The notes under the pieces were generated by a model, which was given only the letters and a program-made list of their open reading frames with translations, did not search any database and was not told where the DNA came from. Shown here piece by piece: positions 51,332 to 60,043 of a stretch of DNA of 64,000 bases. Made by a program: the position numbers and the translations under genes. Positions within the stretch are counted from its first letter, which is position 1. Each line of letters opens with the position of its first letter. Origin of the DNA: Roseiarcus sp963721905 (GTDB lineage Bacteria > Pseudomonadota > Alphaproteobacteria > Rhizobiales > Beijerinckiaceae); NCBI GenBank assembly GCA_963721905.1, contig CAVRMF010000020.1, positions 62,001 through 126,000 of the forward strand, in the 5' to 3' direction.

Positions 51332-54295
51332 TCAGGCGAAACATTCGTTTAGGAAGGCCTTGAGCTGGGCGAGGTGCTTAGACATGAGGCCGGTGGCGGT
51401 CGCCGCGGCCGCCGGTCGTCCTGCATAGCGGGCGCGCTTCGACTTCCCGTTGACTTGTCCGAGCACCCATTCGAGGTAGGGCTCGACGAAGAACCAGGCG
51501 CCCATGTTCTTGGGCTCCTCCTGGCACCAGACGATCTCCGCCTTCTTGAAGCGGGACAACTCCTTAACCAGCGCCTTCAGCGGGAATGGATAGAGCTGCT
51601 CGACCCGCAACAGATAGACGTCGTCGATCCCCCGCTTCTCACGCTCCTCGTAGAGATCGTAATAGACCTTGCCGGAGCACAGCACGACGCGGCGGACTTT
51701 GTCGTCCTTGGCGAGCTTGGTCTTCTCGCCCTTGTGCGTCTCTGCGTGATCCCAGAGCAGCCGATGAAAGCTTGTTCCCGGCCCGAAGGCCTCGAGCGAC
51801 GACTGGGCGCGCTTGTTGCGCAACATCGATTTCGGCGTCATTGCGATCAGCGGCTTGCGAAATTCGCGCTTGAGCTGACGGCGCAGCGCGTGGAAGAAGT
51901 TGGCCGGCGTCGTGCAATAGACGACCTGCATGTTATCTTCTGCGCAGAGCTGCAGGTAACGCTCGAGGCGGGCCGACGAGTGCTCGGGACCCTGTCCTTC
52001 GTAGCCGTGCGGCAGCATGCAGACGAGTCCCGACATGCGCAGCCACTTGCGCTCGCCCGAAGAGATGAACTGGTCGAACACGACCTGCGCCCCGTTCGCG
52101 AAGTCGCCGAACTGGGCCTCCCAGACGGTGAGCGCGTTCGGTTCGGCGAGCGAATAGCCGTATTCGAAGCCCAGGACCGCCTCTTCCGACAGCATCGAGT
52201 TGATCACCTCGTAGCGCGCCTGACCGTCGCGGATATGGTTCAGCGGGATATAGCGCGCCTCGTTCTGCTGATCGATCAACACCGAATGGCGCTGTGAGAA
52301 CGTTCCGCGCTCGCTGTCCTGACCGGAAAGGCGAACAGGAAAGCCATCGTCGAGCAGCGTGCCGAAAGCGAGCGCCTCGGCCGTCGACCAGTCGATGCCC
52401 TCACCGCTATTGATCGCCGCGCGCCGGTTTTCGAGGAAGCGCAGGATCGTCTTGTGGACGGCGAAGCCTTCCGGTGGCGTGGTGATGCGCTCCCCGATCA
52501 GCTTCAGCCGTTCGAGCTTGACGCCGGTCTCGCCGCGGCGATCGTCGTCGGCGACCTCCTGCGCCGACTTGAAGCCCGTCCACCGGCCATCGAGCCAGTC
52601 GGCCTTGTTGGCCGAATACGCCTGGCCCGCCTCGAACTCCGCCTCGAGCCGATGGCGCCAGTCGGCGCGCATCTTGTCGACCTCGCCGCCGGTCACGATG
52701 CCCTCCGCGGTCAGCTTGTCGGCGTAGATCTGCAGCGTCGTCGGGTGCGAGCGGATCAGCCGATACATGATCGGCTGGGTGAACGAAGGCTCGTCGCCCT
52801 CATTGTGGCCGAAGCGGCGATAGCAGAACATGTCAATGACGACGGGCTTATGAAACTTCTGCCGATATTCGATCGCGACCTTGGCGCAGAACACGACCGC
52901 TTCCGGATCGTCGCCGTTGACGTGAAAGATCGGCGCCTCGACGAGCTTGGCGACGTCGGATGGATAGGGCGAAGAGCGCGAATAGCGCGGATAGGTGGTG
53001 AACCCGATCTGGTTGTTGACGATGAAATGCAGCGAGCCGCCGGTGCGGTGGCCGCGCAGGCCCGAAAGGCCGAAACATTCCGCGACCACCCCCTGACCGG
53101 CAAAGGCGGCGTCGCCGTGGATGAGGAGCGGCAGCACCTTCGAGCGCTCGAAGATGTCGTTGAGCTGGTCCTGCTTGGCGCGCGCCTTGCCGAGCACGAC
53201 CGGATCGACGATTTCGAGATGGGAGGGATTCGCCGTCAGCGAGAGATGGACGCTGTTGCCATCGAACTCGCGGTCCGACGACGCCCCGAGGTGGTATTTC
53301 ACGTCGCCCGAGCCCTCGACCTCGTCGGGCGAGGCGGAGCCGCCCTTGAATTCGTGGAAGATGACGCGGTGCGGCTTGCCCATCACCTGGCTCAGCACAT
53401 TGAGCCGCCCGCGATGCGCCATGCCGAGGCAGATATCGCGCAAGCCCAGCTGTCCGCCGCGCTTGATGATCTGCTCCAGCGCCGGGATCATCGCCTCGCC
53501 GCCGTCGAGGCCAAAGCGCTTGGAGCCCGGATACTTGACGTCGAAGAAGCCTTCGAACCCTTCCGCCTCGACGAGCTTGCTGAGGATGGCGCGCTTGCCC
53601 TCCTTGGTGAACTGGATCTCCTTGTCGGGGCCTTCGATACGCTCCTGGATCCAGGCCTTCTCGGCCGGATCGGAGATATGGACGAATTCGAAGCCGATCG
53701 TGCCGCAATAGGTGCGGCGCAGGATCGCCAGCATCTCACGGACGCTGGCGTATTCGAGCCCCAGCGCGTGATCGATGAAAATCTTGCGGTCGTAGTCTGC
53801 CTCGTGGAAGCCGTAAGTCGCGGGATGCAGCTCCTCATGATCCTTCTGCGGCTCGAGGCCCAATGGATCGAGATCCGCGTAAAAATGTCCGCGCATGCGG
53901 TAGGCGCGGATCATCATCAGCGCGCGCACAGAATCGCGGGTCGCGCGGCGGATCTCGTCTTCGCTCGGCGGCGCCTGCGGCGCGGCCTCGACCGCTTTGG
54001 CGCGCAGCTTCTCGGCGACCGCCTTCTCGGTCGCCGGCCAGTCGCCGTCGAGCGCGTTGATGAGGTCGCCCTTCGGCGTCTGAGGCCATTGCGGCTTCTT
54101 CCATGAAGCGCCCTTCGCGGTCTTGGCGACGCTCGCCGGGTCGTCACCGAGCCTTTCGAAAAAGTCGCGCCAGGCCGGTTCGACCGAGAGCGGATCCTTT
54201 TCGTATTCCGCTTGCAGCGCTTCGATATAGGCGCCGTTGGCGCCATAGAGGAACGAGGTTTGCAGCAGCGCCTGATTGACGTCCTGGCGGGTCAT
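51332..54295 (-). CDS. sucA: 2-oxoglutarate dehydrogenase E1 component
   Basis: 987-residue thiamine-diphosphate enzyme that decarboxylates 2-oxoglutarate and succinylates lipoyl-E2. The N-terminal E2-binding segment (FLYGANGAYIEALQAEY) is followed by the ThDP domain with GMAHRGRLNVL, HGDAAFAGQGVVAECF (the GDA start of the ThDP motif) and NNQIGFTT. The pyrimidine-binding domain has EFGYSLAEPNALTVWEAQFG-like sequence, and the C-terminal domain contains CQEEPKNMGAWFF. Full length; 22 nt after sucD. Confidence 0.98.
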   Translation of the reverse strand: MTRQDVNQALLQTSFLYGANGAYIEALQAEYEKDPLSVEPAWRDFFERLGDDPASVAKTAKGASWKKPQWPQTPKGDLINALDGDWPATEKAVAEKLRAKAVEAAPQAPPSEDEIRRATRDSVRALMMIRAYRMRGHFYADLDPLGLEPQKDHEELHPATYGFHEADYDRKIFIDHALGLEYASVREMLAILRRTYCGTIGFEFVHISDPAEKAWIQERIEGPDKEIQFTKEGKRAILSKLVEAEGFEGFFDVKYPGSKRFGLDGGEAMIPALEQIIKRGGQLGLRDICLGMAHRGRLNVLSQVMGKPHRVIFHEFKGGSASPDEVEGSGDVKYHLGASSDREFDGNSVHLSLTANPSHLEIVDPVVLGKARAKQDQLNDIFERSKVLPLLIHGDAAFAGQGVVAECFGLSGLRGHRTGGSLHFIVNNQIGFTTYPRYSRSSPYPSDVAKLVEAPIFHVNGDDPEAVVFCAKVAIEYRQKFHKPVVIDMFCYRRFGHNEGDEPSFTQPIMYRLIRSHPTTLQIYADKLTAEGIVTGGEVDKMRADWRHRLEAEFEAGQAYSANKADWLDGRWTGFKSAQEVADDDRRGETGVKLERLKLIGERITTPPEGFAVHKTILRFLENRRAAINSGEGIDWSTAEALAFGTLLDDGFPVRLSGQDSERGTFSQRHSVLIDQQNEARYIPLNHIRDGQARYEVINSMLSEEAVLGFEYGYSLAEPNALTVWEAQFGDFANGAQVVFDQFISSGERKWLRMSGLVCMLPHGYEGQGPEHSSARLERYLQLCAEDNMQVVYCTTPANFFHALRRQLKREFRKPLIAMTPKSMLRNKRAQSSLEAFGPGTSFHRLLWDHAETHKGEKTKLAKDDKVRRVVLCSGKVYYDLYEEREKRGIDDVYLLRVEQLYPFPLKALVKELSRFKKAEIVWCQEEPKNMGAWFFVEPYLEWVLGQVNGKSKRARYAGRPAAAATATGLMSKHLAQLKAFLNECFA

Positions 54296-54317
54296 TGGAG
54301 CGGGCTCCCTTGCGTTC

Positions 54318-55205
54318 TCAACTGCGGTTCAAAAGATCGACGAGCGTCTTGCCGAGTCGGGCGGGCGAGGGCGACACGCGGACGCCCGCCTCCTCCATCG
54401 CCGCGATCTTATCCTCGGCGCCGCCCTTCCCGCCGGCGATGATCGCGCCTGCGTGGCCCATGCGGCGTCCCGGAGGCGCGGTGCGGCCGGCGATGAAACC
54501 GACGACCGGCTTCGAGCGGCCCTGCTTGGCTTCGTCCTTGAGGAATTGCGCTGCGTCCTCCTCTGCCTGGCCGCCGATCTCGCCGATCATCACGATCGAT
54601 TTGGTGGCCGGGTCGGCGAGGAACATTTCCAGCGCGTCGACGAACTCCATACCTTTGATCGGGTCGCCGCCGATGCCGACCGCGGTCGTCTGGCCGAGGC
54701 CTTCGCGGGTGGTCTGAAAGACCGCCTCGTAGGTCAACGTGCCCGAGCGCGACACGACGCCGACGCTGCCGCGGGCGAAGATGTTGCCTGGCATGATGCC
54801 GATCTTGCACTCTCCCGCCGTCATAACTCCCGGGCAGTTGGGGCCGACGAGGATCGACTTCGAGCCATCGAGCGCGCGCTTCACCCGCATCATGTCGAGC
54901 ACTGGAATGCCTTCGGTAATGCAGACGATGAGCGGCGTCTCCGCGTCGATCGCCTCGCAGATAGCGTCCGCCGCGCCGGGCGGCGGCACGTAGATGACGC
55001 TCGCCTCGGCGCCGGTCTGCTCGCGCGCTTCGGCGACCGTGTCGAACACCGGCAGGCCGAGATGAATCGAGCCGCCCTTGCCCGGTGAGGTGCCGCCGAC
55101 GAGCCTGGTGCCGTAGGCCATCGCCTGCTCGGAATGGAACGTGCCATTCTTGCCGGTGAAGCCCTGGGTGATGACCTTGGTCGCTGCGTTGACGAGAATG
55201 GACAT
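54318..55205 (-). CDS. sucD: Succinyl-CoA synthetase alpha subunit
   Basis: 295 residues from ATG 55205 (MSILVNAATKVITQGFTGK); the longer open frame upstream is unrelated to the family. CoA-binding Rossmann domain with the GFTGKNGTFHSEQA loop, then GPNCPGVMTAGECKIG. The phosphohistidine loop is GRRMGHAGAIIAGGKG. With SucC it converts succinyl-CoA to succinate while making ATP or GTP. 61 nt after sucC. Confidence 0.97.
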   Translation of the reverse strand: MSILVNAATKVITQGFTGKNGTFHSEQAMAYGTRLVGGTSPGKGGSIHLGLPVFDTVAEAREQTGAEASVIYVPPPGAADAICEAIDAETPLIVCITEGIPVLDMMRVKRALDGSKSILVGPNCPGVMTAGECKIGIMPGNIFARGSVGVVSRSGTLTYEAVFQTTREGLGQTTAVGIGGDPIKGMEFVDALEMFLADPATKSIVMIGEIGGQAEEDAAQFLKDEAKQGRSKPVVGFIAGRTAPPGRRMGHAGAIIAGGKGGAEDKIAAMEEAGVRVSPSPARLGKTLVDLLNRS

Positions 55206-55266
55206 GTCGGACTTTCGCGCGTGATGTCGTCGGTTCGAAGTTTCGATGGCGCTAGGGAGCGCCGCT

Positions 55267-56472
55267 TTAGGCCGCGCGCCCCTTCTTGACCGCCGTGACG
55301 ATTTTCTGCGCCGCATCGTCGAGATCGTCGGCGGGAATGACGTTGAGGCCCGAGTCGCGGATGATCGTCTTGCCGAGATCGACATTCGTCCCCTCGAGGC
55401 GCACGACCAACGGTACTTTGAGGCCGACCTCCCTGACCGCGGCGATCACGCCCTCGGCGATCACGTCGCAGCGCATGATGCCGCCGAAGATGTTGACGAG
55501 AATGCCTTTTACGTTCGGGTCGGCGGTGATGATCTTGAACGCCGCAGTGACCTTCTCCTTGGAGGCGCCGCCGCCGACATCGAGGAAGTTCGCCGGGCTT
55601 TCGCCATAGAGCTTGATGATGTCCATGGTCGCCATCGCGAGGCCGGCGCCGTTGACCATGCAGCCGATCGTGCCATCAAGCGCGATATAGTTGAGGTCGT
55701 ATTTGGACGCCTCGATTTCCTTGGCGTCCTCTTCGGTCTCGTCGCGCAGCGCCGCGATATCGGGATGGCGGTAGAGCGCATTGTCGTCGAACGACACCTT
55801 GGCGTCCAGCACGCGCAATTGCCCGTTCGTCATGACGATCAGCGGATTGATCTCGAGCATCGACATGTCTTTGGCGACGAAGGCCGCATAGAGCTTCGTC
55901 ACCAGGCTCTCGATCTGTTTCGCCTGGTCGCCGACAAGTCCCAGCGCGCGCGCCGCGGCTCGGCCGTGGTGAGGCATGATTCCGGTCGCCGGATCGACGG
56001 AGAAGCTGTGGATCTTCTCGGGAGTCTTGTGCGCCACGTCCTCGATGTTGACGCCGCCTTCGGTCGAGAGCACGAAAGCCACCCGGCTCGTCTCGCGATC
56101 GACAAGCGCCGAGAGATAGAACTCCTTGTCGATGTTCGCGCCGTCCTCGATGTAGAGGCGGTTGACCTGCTTGCCGTGCGGACCGGTCTGCACGGTCACC
56201 AGCGTCGCGCCCAGCATCTCCCTCGCGAAGGTCTTGACCTCGTCGATCGAGCGGGCGAGCCGCACGCCGCCCTTCTCGCCGGCGGAGGCTTCCTTGAACC
56301 GGCCCTTGCCGCGACCGCCCGCATGAATCTGGCTCTTGACCACCCAGAGCGGGCCGCCGAGCTTCCTGGCCGAGTCTTCCGCCTCCTCCGGTGTGAAGGC
56401 CGGATGTCCGTTGGCGAGGGGAACTGCGAAGGCGCGCAGCACCGCCTTGGCCTGATATTCATGGATGTTCAT
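55267..56472 (-). CDS. sucC: Succinyl-CoA synthetase beta subunit
   Basis: 401 residues starting MNIHEYQAKAVLRAF. ATP-grasp domain (KSQIHAGGRGKGRFKEA in the nucleotide region) and C-terminal CoA-ligase domain with the Gly-rich FLDVGGGASKEKVTAAFKI and VNIFGGIMRCDVIAEG. Nucleotide specificity is not obvious from sequence. It lies 56 nt downstream of mdh, the second gene of the array. Confidence 0.97.
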   Translation of the reverse strand: MNIHEYQAKAVLRAFAVPLANGHPAFTPEEAEDSARKLGGPLWVVKSQIHAGGRGKGRFKEASAGEKGGVRLARSIDEVKTFAREMLGATLVTVQTGPHGKQVNRLYIEDGANIDKEFYLSALVDRETSRVAFVLSTEGGVNIEDVAHKTPEKIHSFSVDPATGIMPHHGRAAARALGLVGDQAKQIESLVTKLYAAFVAKDMSMLEINPLIVMTNGQLRVLDAKVSFDDNALYRHPDIAALRDETEEDAKEIEASKYDLNYIALDGTIGCMVNGAGLAMATMDIIKLYGESPANFLDVGGGASKEKVTAAFKIITADPNVKGILVNIFGGIMRCDVIAEGVIAAVREVGLKVPLVVRLEGTNVDLGKTIIRDSGLNVIPADDLDDAAQKIVTAVKKGRAA

Positions 56473-56528
56473 GAGACGAAGACCTCAAAAGAACGCGAAC
56501 GCCTGCGAGACGGGCGTCCCGAAACGCG

Positions 56529-57494
56529 TCAGGCGGCGAGCGCGGGGTTGATCGCCTTGCAGGCTTCCATCAGCGTGTGGACGGCGCCTACCGACTTTTC
56601 GAACATCGCCTTCTCCGCCTCATTGAACGAAATCTCAATGATGCGCTCGACTCCGCCCGCGCCGATCACCACCGGGACGCCGACATAGGTGTCCTTCACG
56701 CCGTACTGGCCCGTGAGCTGCGCCGCGCAGGGCAGCACCCGGCGCTGGTCCTTGAGGAAGGATTCGGCCATCGCGATGGCGGAGGCGGCCGGTGCGTAGA
56801 AGGCCGAGCCTGTCTTCAGGAGGCCGACGATCTCGCCGCCGCCCTTTCGCGTGCGCTCGACGATCGCGTCGAGCTTCGCCTGGGTCGTCCAGCCCATCTT
56901 GACGAGATCGGGCAAGGGGATCCCCGCGACTGTCGAGTAGCGAACCGAAGGGACCATGTCATCGCCATGGCCGCCGAGCACGAACGCGGTCACGTCTTCA
57001 ACAGAGACGTTGAATTCCTCCGAGAGGAAATAGCGGAAGCGCGCCGAGTCGAGGACGCCGGCCATGCCGACGACCTTGGCGCCCGGTAGGCCGCACGTCC
57101 TCTGCAGCGCCCACACCATCGCATCGAGCGGGTTGGTGATGCAGATGACGAAGGCGTTCGGGGCATGCGCCTTGATGCCGGCGCCGACCGCGTCCATCAC
57201 CTTGAGATTGATGCCGAGGAGGTCGTCGCGGCTCATGCCGGGTTTCCTGGGGACACCGGCGGTGACGATGACGACGTCGGCCCCGGCGATGGCCGCGTAG
57301 TCGCTCGCACCCGCGAGCTTGGCGTTGAACCCCTCGACTGGGCCTGACTCGGCGAGATCGAGGGCCTTGCCCTGCGGGACGCCGTCGATGATGTCGAAGA
57401 GCACGATGTCGCCGAGTTCCTTGATCGCGGCCAGATGCGCCAGCGTGCCGCCGATCTGGCCGGCTCCGATCAAAGCAATTTTCCTGCGCGCCAT
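56529..57494 (-). CDS. mdh: Malate dehydrogenase
   Basis: 321 residues from ATG 57494 (MARRKIALIGAGQIGGTLAH); the frame continues upstream without homology. Lactate/malate dehydrogenase family: NAD loop GAGQIGG, ITNPLDAMVWALQ, the catalytic His in LGGHGDDMVPSVRY, and the substrate arginines in GVPRKPGMSRDDLL. It oxidises malate to oxaloacetate. First gene of mdh-sucCD-sucAB-lpd; an insertion element begins 241 nt upstream of its start. Confidence 0.97.
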   Translation of the reverse strand: MARRKIALIGAGQIGGTLAHLAAIKELGDIVLFDIIDGVPQGKALDLAESGPVEGFNAKLAGASDYAAIAGADVVIVTAGVPRKPGMSRDDLLGINLKVMDAVGAGIKAHAPNAFVICITNPLDAMVWALQRTCGLPGAKVVGMAGVLDSARFRYFLSEEFNVSVEDVTAFVLGGHGDDMVPSVRYSTVAGIPLPDLVKMGWTTQAKLDAIVERTRKGGGEIVGLLKTGSAFYAPAASAIAMAESFLKDQRRVLPCAAQLTGQYGVKDTYVGVPVVIGAGGVERIIEISFNEAEKAMFEKSVGAVHTLMEACKAINPALAA

Positions 57495-57726
57495 GGGAAT
57501 TCTTCCGCTCGTTGACACAGCCGCGCCGCGCGGCCCGGGAGGTTCGCGGGGTGCTATCTGCCGATCGACCAAAGTGATCAAGCCGAACTTTTGGCTCAGT
57601 CGAAGCAAAATCGTGCGAAGGCGTCAATGGTGCGCCGGATAGCGCCGTGATCACAAGGAGTTAAATATGTTGCGCGCGGGCGTTGACAATAACCGCGCAC
57701 AGGATTTTTGATCTTTTCGATGACAA

Positions 57727-57734
57727 AAAATGAA
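57727..57734. repeat. Left target-site duplication of the IS element
   Basis: AAAATGAA, repeated exactly at 58788-58795 on the other side of the element; 8 bp is the expected IS1595-family duplication. Confidence 0.88.
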
Positions 57735-58787
57735 ATTGGGTATCCCCTTCACGCCCGCCAGCTTCGGCGGTAGTATGAATATGCGATGGAGACTGCGTGC
57801 AACGCCACTTCTGGAATCGATTATCCACGGACGTTCCAAGAGATGGATGAGTGGTTTCGTAGCGACGCTGCTTGCCGGGACTACATCCGCCGCCTGCGTT
57901 GGCCGGACGGGTTCCTGTGCCCGGAATCCGGCGTGGCCGCGGACCCGTGGGGGATGTCGCGCGGACGGTTGCGATGTCGCGCCTGCGAGTGGGAGACGTC
58001 GCTGACGGCTGGCACGGTGTTCCAGGATACGCGCAAGCCGCTGCGAATGTGGTTTCTTGCGATGTGGTTCGTCACCAGTCAGAAGAACGGGGTCAGCGCG
58101 CTCGGGCTGCAGCGGGCACTGGGGCTTGGCAGCTACGAGACGGCCTGGACTTGGCTGCACAAGCTGCGGCGGGCGATGGTCCGGCCTGGTTGGGATTGTC
58201 TCACGGGGATGGTAGAAGTCGACGAAACCTACGTCGGAGGCCCGGAAGAGGGCAAGCGTGGTCGGGGCGCCGAAGCCAAGACCATTGTCGCCGTGGCCGC
58301 CGAAAAGAGCGGTCGGGCCATCGGCCGGATCCGCCTTCGGCGCATCAAGGATGTGTCGGCGGATAGCCTTCTCCCCTTCGTGCAGAGCGTCGTGGCGCCG
58401 GGGTCGGCAGTCCACACCGACGGATGGCGCGGGTATTCCGGGCTGGCGAACGCTGGCTACCAGCACCAGATCACCGTCATCAGCGACGGCTTGGATCCAG
58501 CCCACGAAGTCATGCCGCGGGTTCACACTGTCGCCTCGCTTCTCAAGCGGTGGCTTCTCGGCACTCACCAGGGCGGCATCCAGCAACAACACCTCGATTA
58601 CTACCTCGACGAATTCACTTTCCGGTTCAACCGGCGACGCTCGAATGCTCGCGGGTTGCTGTTCCACAGGCTCGCCCAGCAGGCGATTGCGGTCGAGCCC
58701 GCGCCTTACAATTCGATTGTCGGTCACACCCGGACGAAGAAATCAACTTAACGGGTGTGATTAACGGGTGTGAAGGAGATACCCATT
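57735..58787 (+). mobile_element. IS1595-family insertion sequence, 1053 bp
   Basis: Terminal inverted repeats of about 23 bp: left 57735-57757 and right 58765-58787, both beginning (A/T-rich base pair excepted) TGGGTATC-CCTTCAC-CCCG and differing at three positions. An exact 8-bp duplication AAAATGAA flanks the element. One transposase gene fills it. The intact ends, duplication and open frame suggest a recent, possibly still active insertion. Confidence 0.9.
57786..58751 (+). CDS. IS1595-family transposase (ISXO2-like DDE domain)
   Basis: 321 residues. The N-terminal zinc-ribbon region is WPDGFLCPESG ... LRCRACEWETSL; the first Cys pair is reduced to one Cys. A helix-turn-helix-like stretch (MWFLAMWFVTSQKNGVSALG) follows. 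The ISXO2-type catalytic core has MVEVDETYVGGPEEGKRGR (first Asp), VHTDGWRGYSGL (second Asp) and YLDEFTFRFNRRRS (third acidic/Asn position). It catalyses cut-and-paste or copy transposition of its element. Complete, no frameshift. Confidence 0.93.
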   Translation: METACNATSGIDYPRTFQEMDEWFRSDAACRDYIRRLRWPDGFLCPESGVAADPWGMSRGRLRCRACEWETSLTAGTVFQDTRKPLRMWFLAMWFVTSQKNGVSALGLQRALGLGSYETAWTWLHKLRRAMVRPGWDCLTGMVEVDETYVGGPEEGKRGRGAEAKTIVAVAAEKSGRAIGRIRLRRIKDVSADSLLPFVQSVVAPGSAVHTDGWRGYSGLANAGYQHQITVISDGLDPAHEVMPRVHTVASLLKRWLLGTHQGGIQQQHLDYYLDEFTFRFNRRRSNARGLLFHRLAQQAIAVEPAPYNSIVGHTRTKKST

Positions 58788-58795
58788 AAAATGAA
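58788..58795. repeat. Right target-site duplication of the IS element
   Basis: AAAATGAA, identical to 57727-57734. Confidence 0.88.
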
Positions 58796-58817
58796 TTTTG
58801 TCACAGCCTGTGCCAGG

Positions 58818-59783
58818 CTAATACACCTGCCGCCCGAACAGGCTCGCCGTCAGATCGACGAGGAGCAAGGCGCTTTTCCCCCGCTCGTCCAGAAACGGGT
58901 TGAGCTCCGCGAGATCGAGCGAGGGCGACAGTCCGGATTCGTACAGGAGCTCCATCACCAGATGCGCCTCGCGATAGGTGGCCCCGCCCGGAACCGCCGT
59001 CCCGACCCCGGGTGCAATGGTCGGATCGAGGAAATCGACGTCGAGGCTTACGTGCAGGAGGCCGTCGGCCGCCTTGACGCGGTCGATGATGCGGCGGATC
59101 GACACGGCGAAGCCGTGCTCATCGAGCGTGCGCATGTCGACGACGGCGATCCCCCGGGCGTGCAGGAGCCTCCGCTCGTCGGCGTCGATCGACCGGATGC
59201 CGAAGAGATTGAGGCGGGCCGGATCGATCGAGCTGTGCTTTTCTCCGCCGAAGAGGAAATCGAAACCTGGCTCGCCGCTCAGCATGGCGGCGGGCATTCC
59301 GTGCATGTTGCCGCTCGGCGAGGTCAAGGGCGTGTTGTAGTCCGAATGCGCGTCGAGCCAGAGCACGAAGAGATTTCGGCCGGCCTCCGCGGCGTAGCGC
59401 GCGACGCCGCTGATCGAGCCCATCGCCAAGGAGTGATCGCCTCCGATCACGACCGGCAACCGCCCGGCGCGGAGGACAGCGTAGGTCTCGCGCGCGAGCG
59501 CCCGCGTCCAGGCCGAGACGACCGCGGGATGACTCGCTTTGCCTTCCAGCGACGCGGCTTCGCCAAGATCGTCCGGGGCGACATCGCCGCGGTCGACGAC
59601 GTCGTGGCCGAGGTCCGTCAGCGTCCTGACGATGCCCGCTGTGCGCAGCATCGCCGGCCCCATGGCGCATCCTGCTACGCCGGCCCCTGCCTCGACCGGC
59701 GCGCCTAGGATCGTGATGGCCTGAGGGCTAGGCGGCTTCCGGGCCGCGCCTGCGCTTGCCCCGGTCCTGACGGATTGGCTCAC
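58818..59783 (-). CDS. rocF: Arginase
   Basis: 321-residue ureohydrolase that splits arginine into ornithine and urea using two Mn ions. ITILGAPVEAGAGVAGCAMGP at the N-terminus is arginase-type. The metal motifs are VVIGGDHSLAMG, WLDAHSDYNTP with SGNMHGMP, and SLDVDFLDPTIAPGVGTAVPGG. Agmatinase and formiminoglutamase are less likely because the N-terminal glycine-rich segment and SPSGNMHG wording are arginase-like. A stop codon lies 15 nt from the palindrome split by the IS. Confidence 0.92.
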   Translation of the reverse strand: MSQSVRTGASAGAARKPPSPQAITILGAPVEAGAGVAGCAMGPAMLRTAGIVRTLTDLGHDVVDRGDVAPDDLGEAASLEGKASHPAVVSAWTRALARETYAVLRAGRLPVVIGGDHSLAMGSISGVARYAAEAGRNLFVLWLDAHSDYNTPLTSPSGNMHGMPAAMLSGEPGFDFLFGGEKHSSIDPARLNLFGIRSIDADERRLLHARGIAVVDMRTLDEHGFAVSIRRIIDRVKAADGLLHVSLDVDFLDPTIAPGVGTAVPGGATYREAHLVMELLYESGLSPSLDLAELNPFLDERGKSALLLVDLTASLFGRQVY

Positions 59784-60043
59784 CTTCGCCCCCTTTTTTC
59801 GACCCGCGCCCGCTTCAGAATAGCCGATCTTCGCGCCAAAGCCTTGACAACCGCCGCCGCCTGACCGATGGAACGCGCATGACGCGTACCCTCCGCATCG
59901 CCCGGATTTGCATCATTAGCCGCTAGCTTCAAGCTGGCTGGTTCGCGTCTCTGTTACTAAAGCACCTTCGAGAAGCGATCACCCGGCCAGTCCCGGACGG
60001 CGTTTTGTCGCGCCGTCAAGCCCGACGCCGACGAGACGAATTG
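59784..60043. promoter_or_regulatory. Divergent intergenic region between arginase and cysS
   Basis: 260 bases that must contain both promoters. A TTGACA occurs at 59843-59848, but no convincing -10 follows at 17 nt. No gene or other structure seen. Confidence 0.35.

Noticed and set aside
52454..54106. 550-codon plus-strand frame opposite sucA
   Set aside because: Antisense shadow of a certain gene; no ribosome site and no motif.
55246..56688. 480-codon plus-strand frame opposite sucC
   Set aside because: Antisense shadow with repetitive charged composition.
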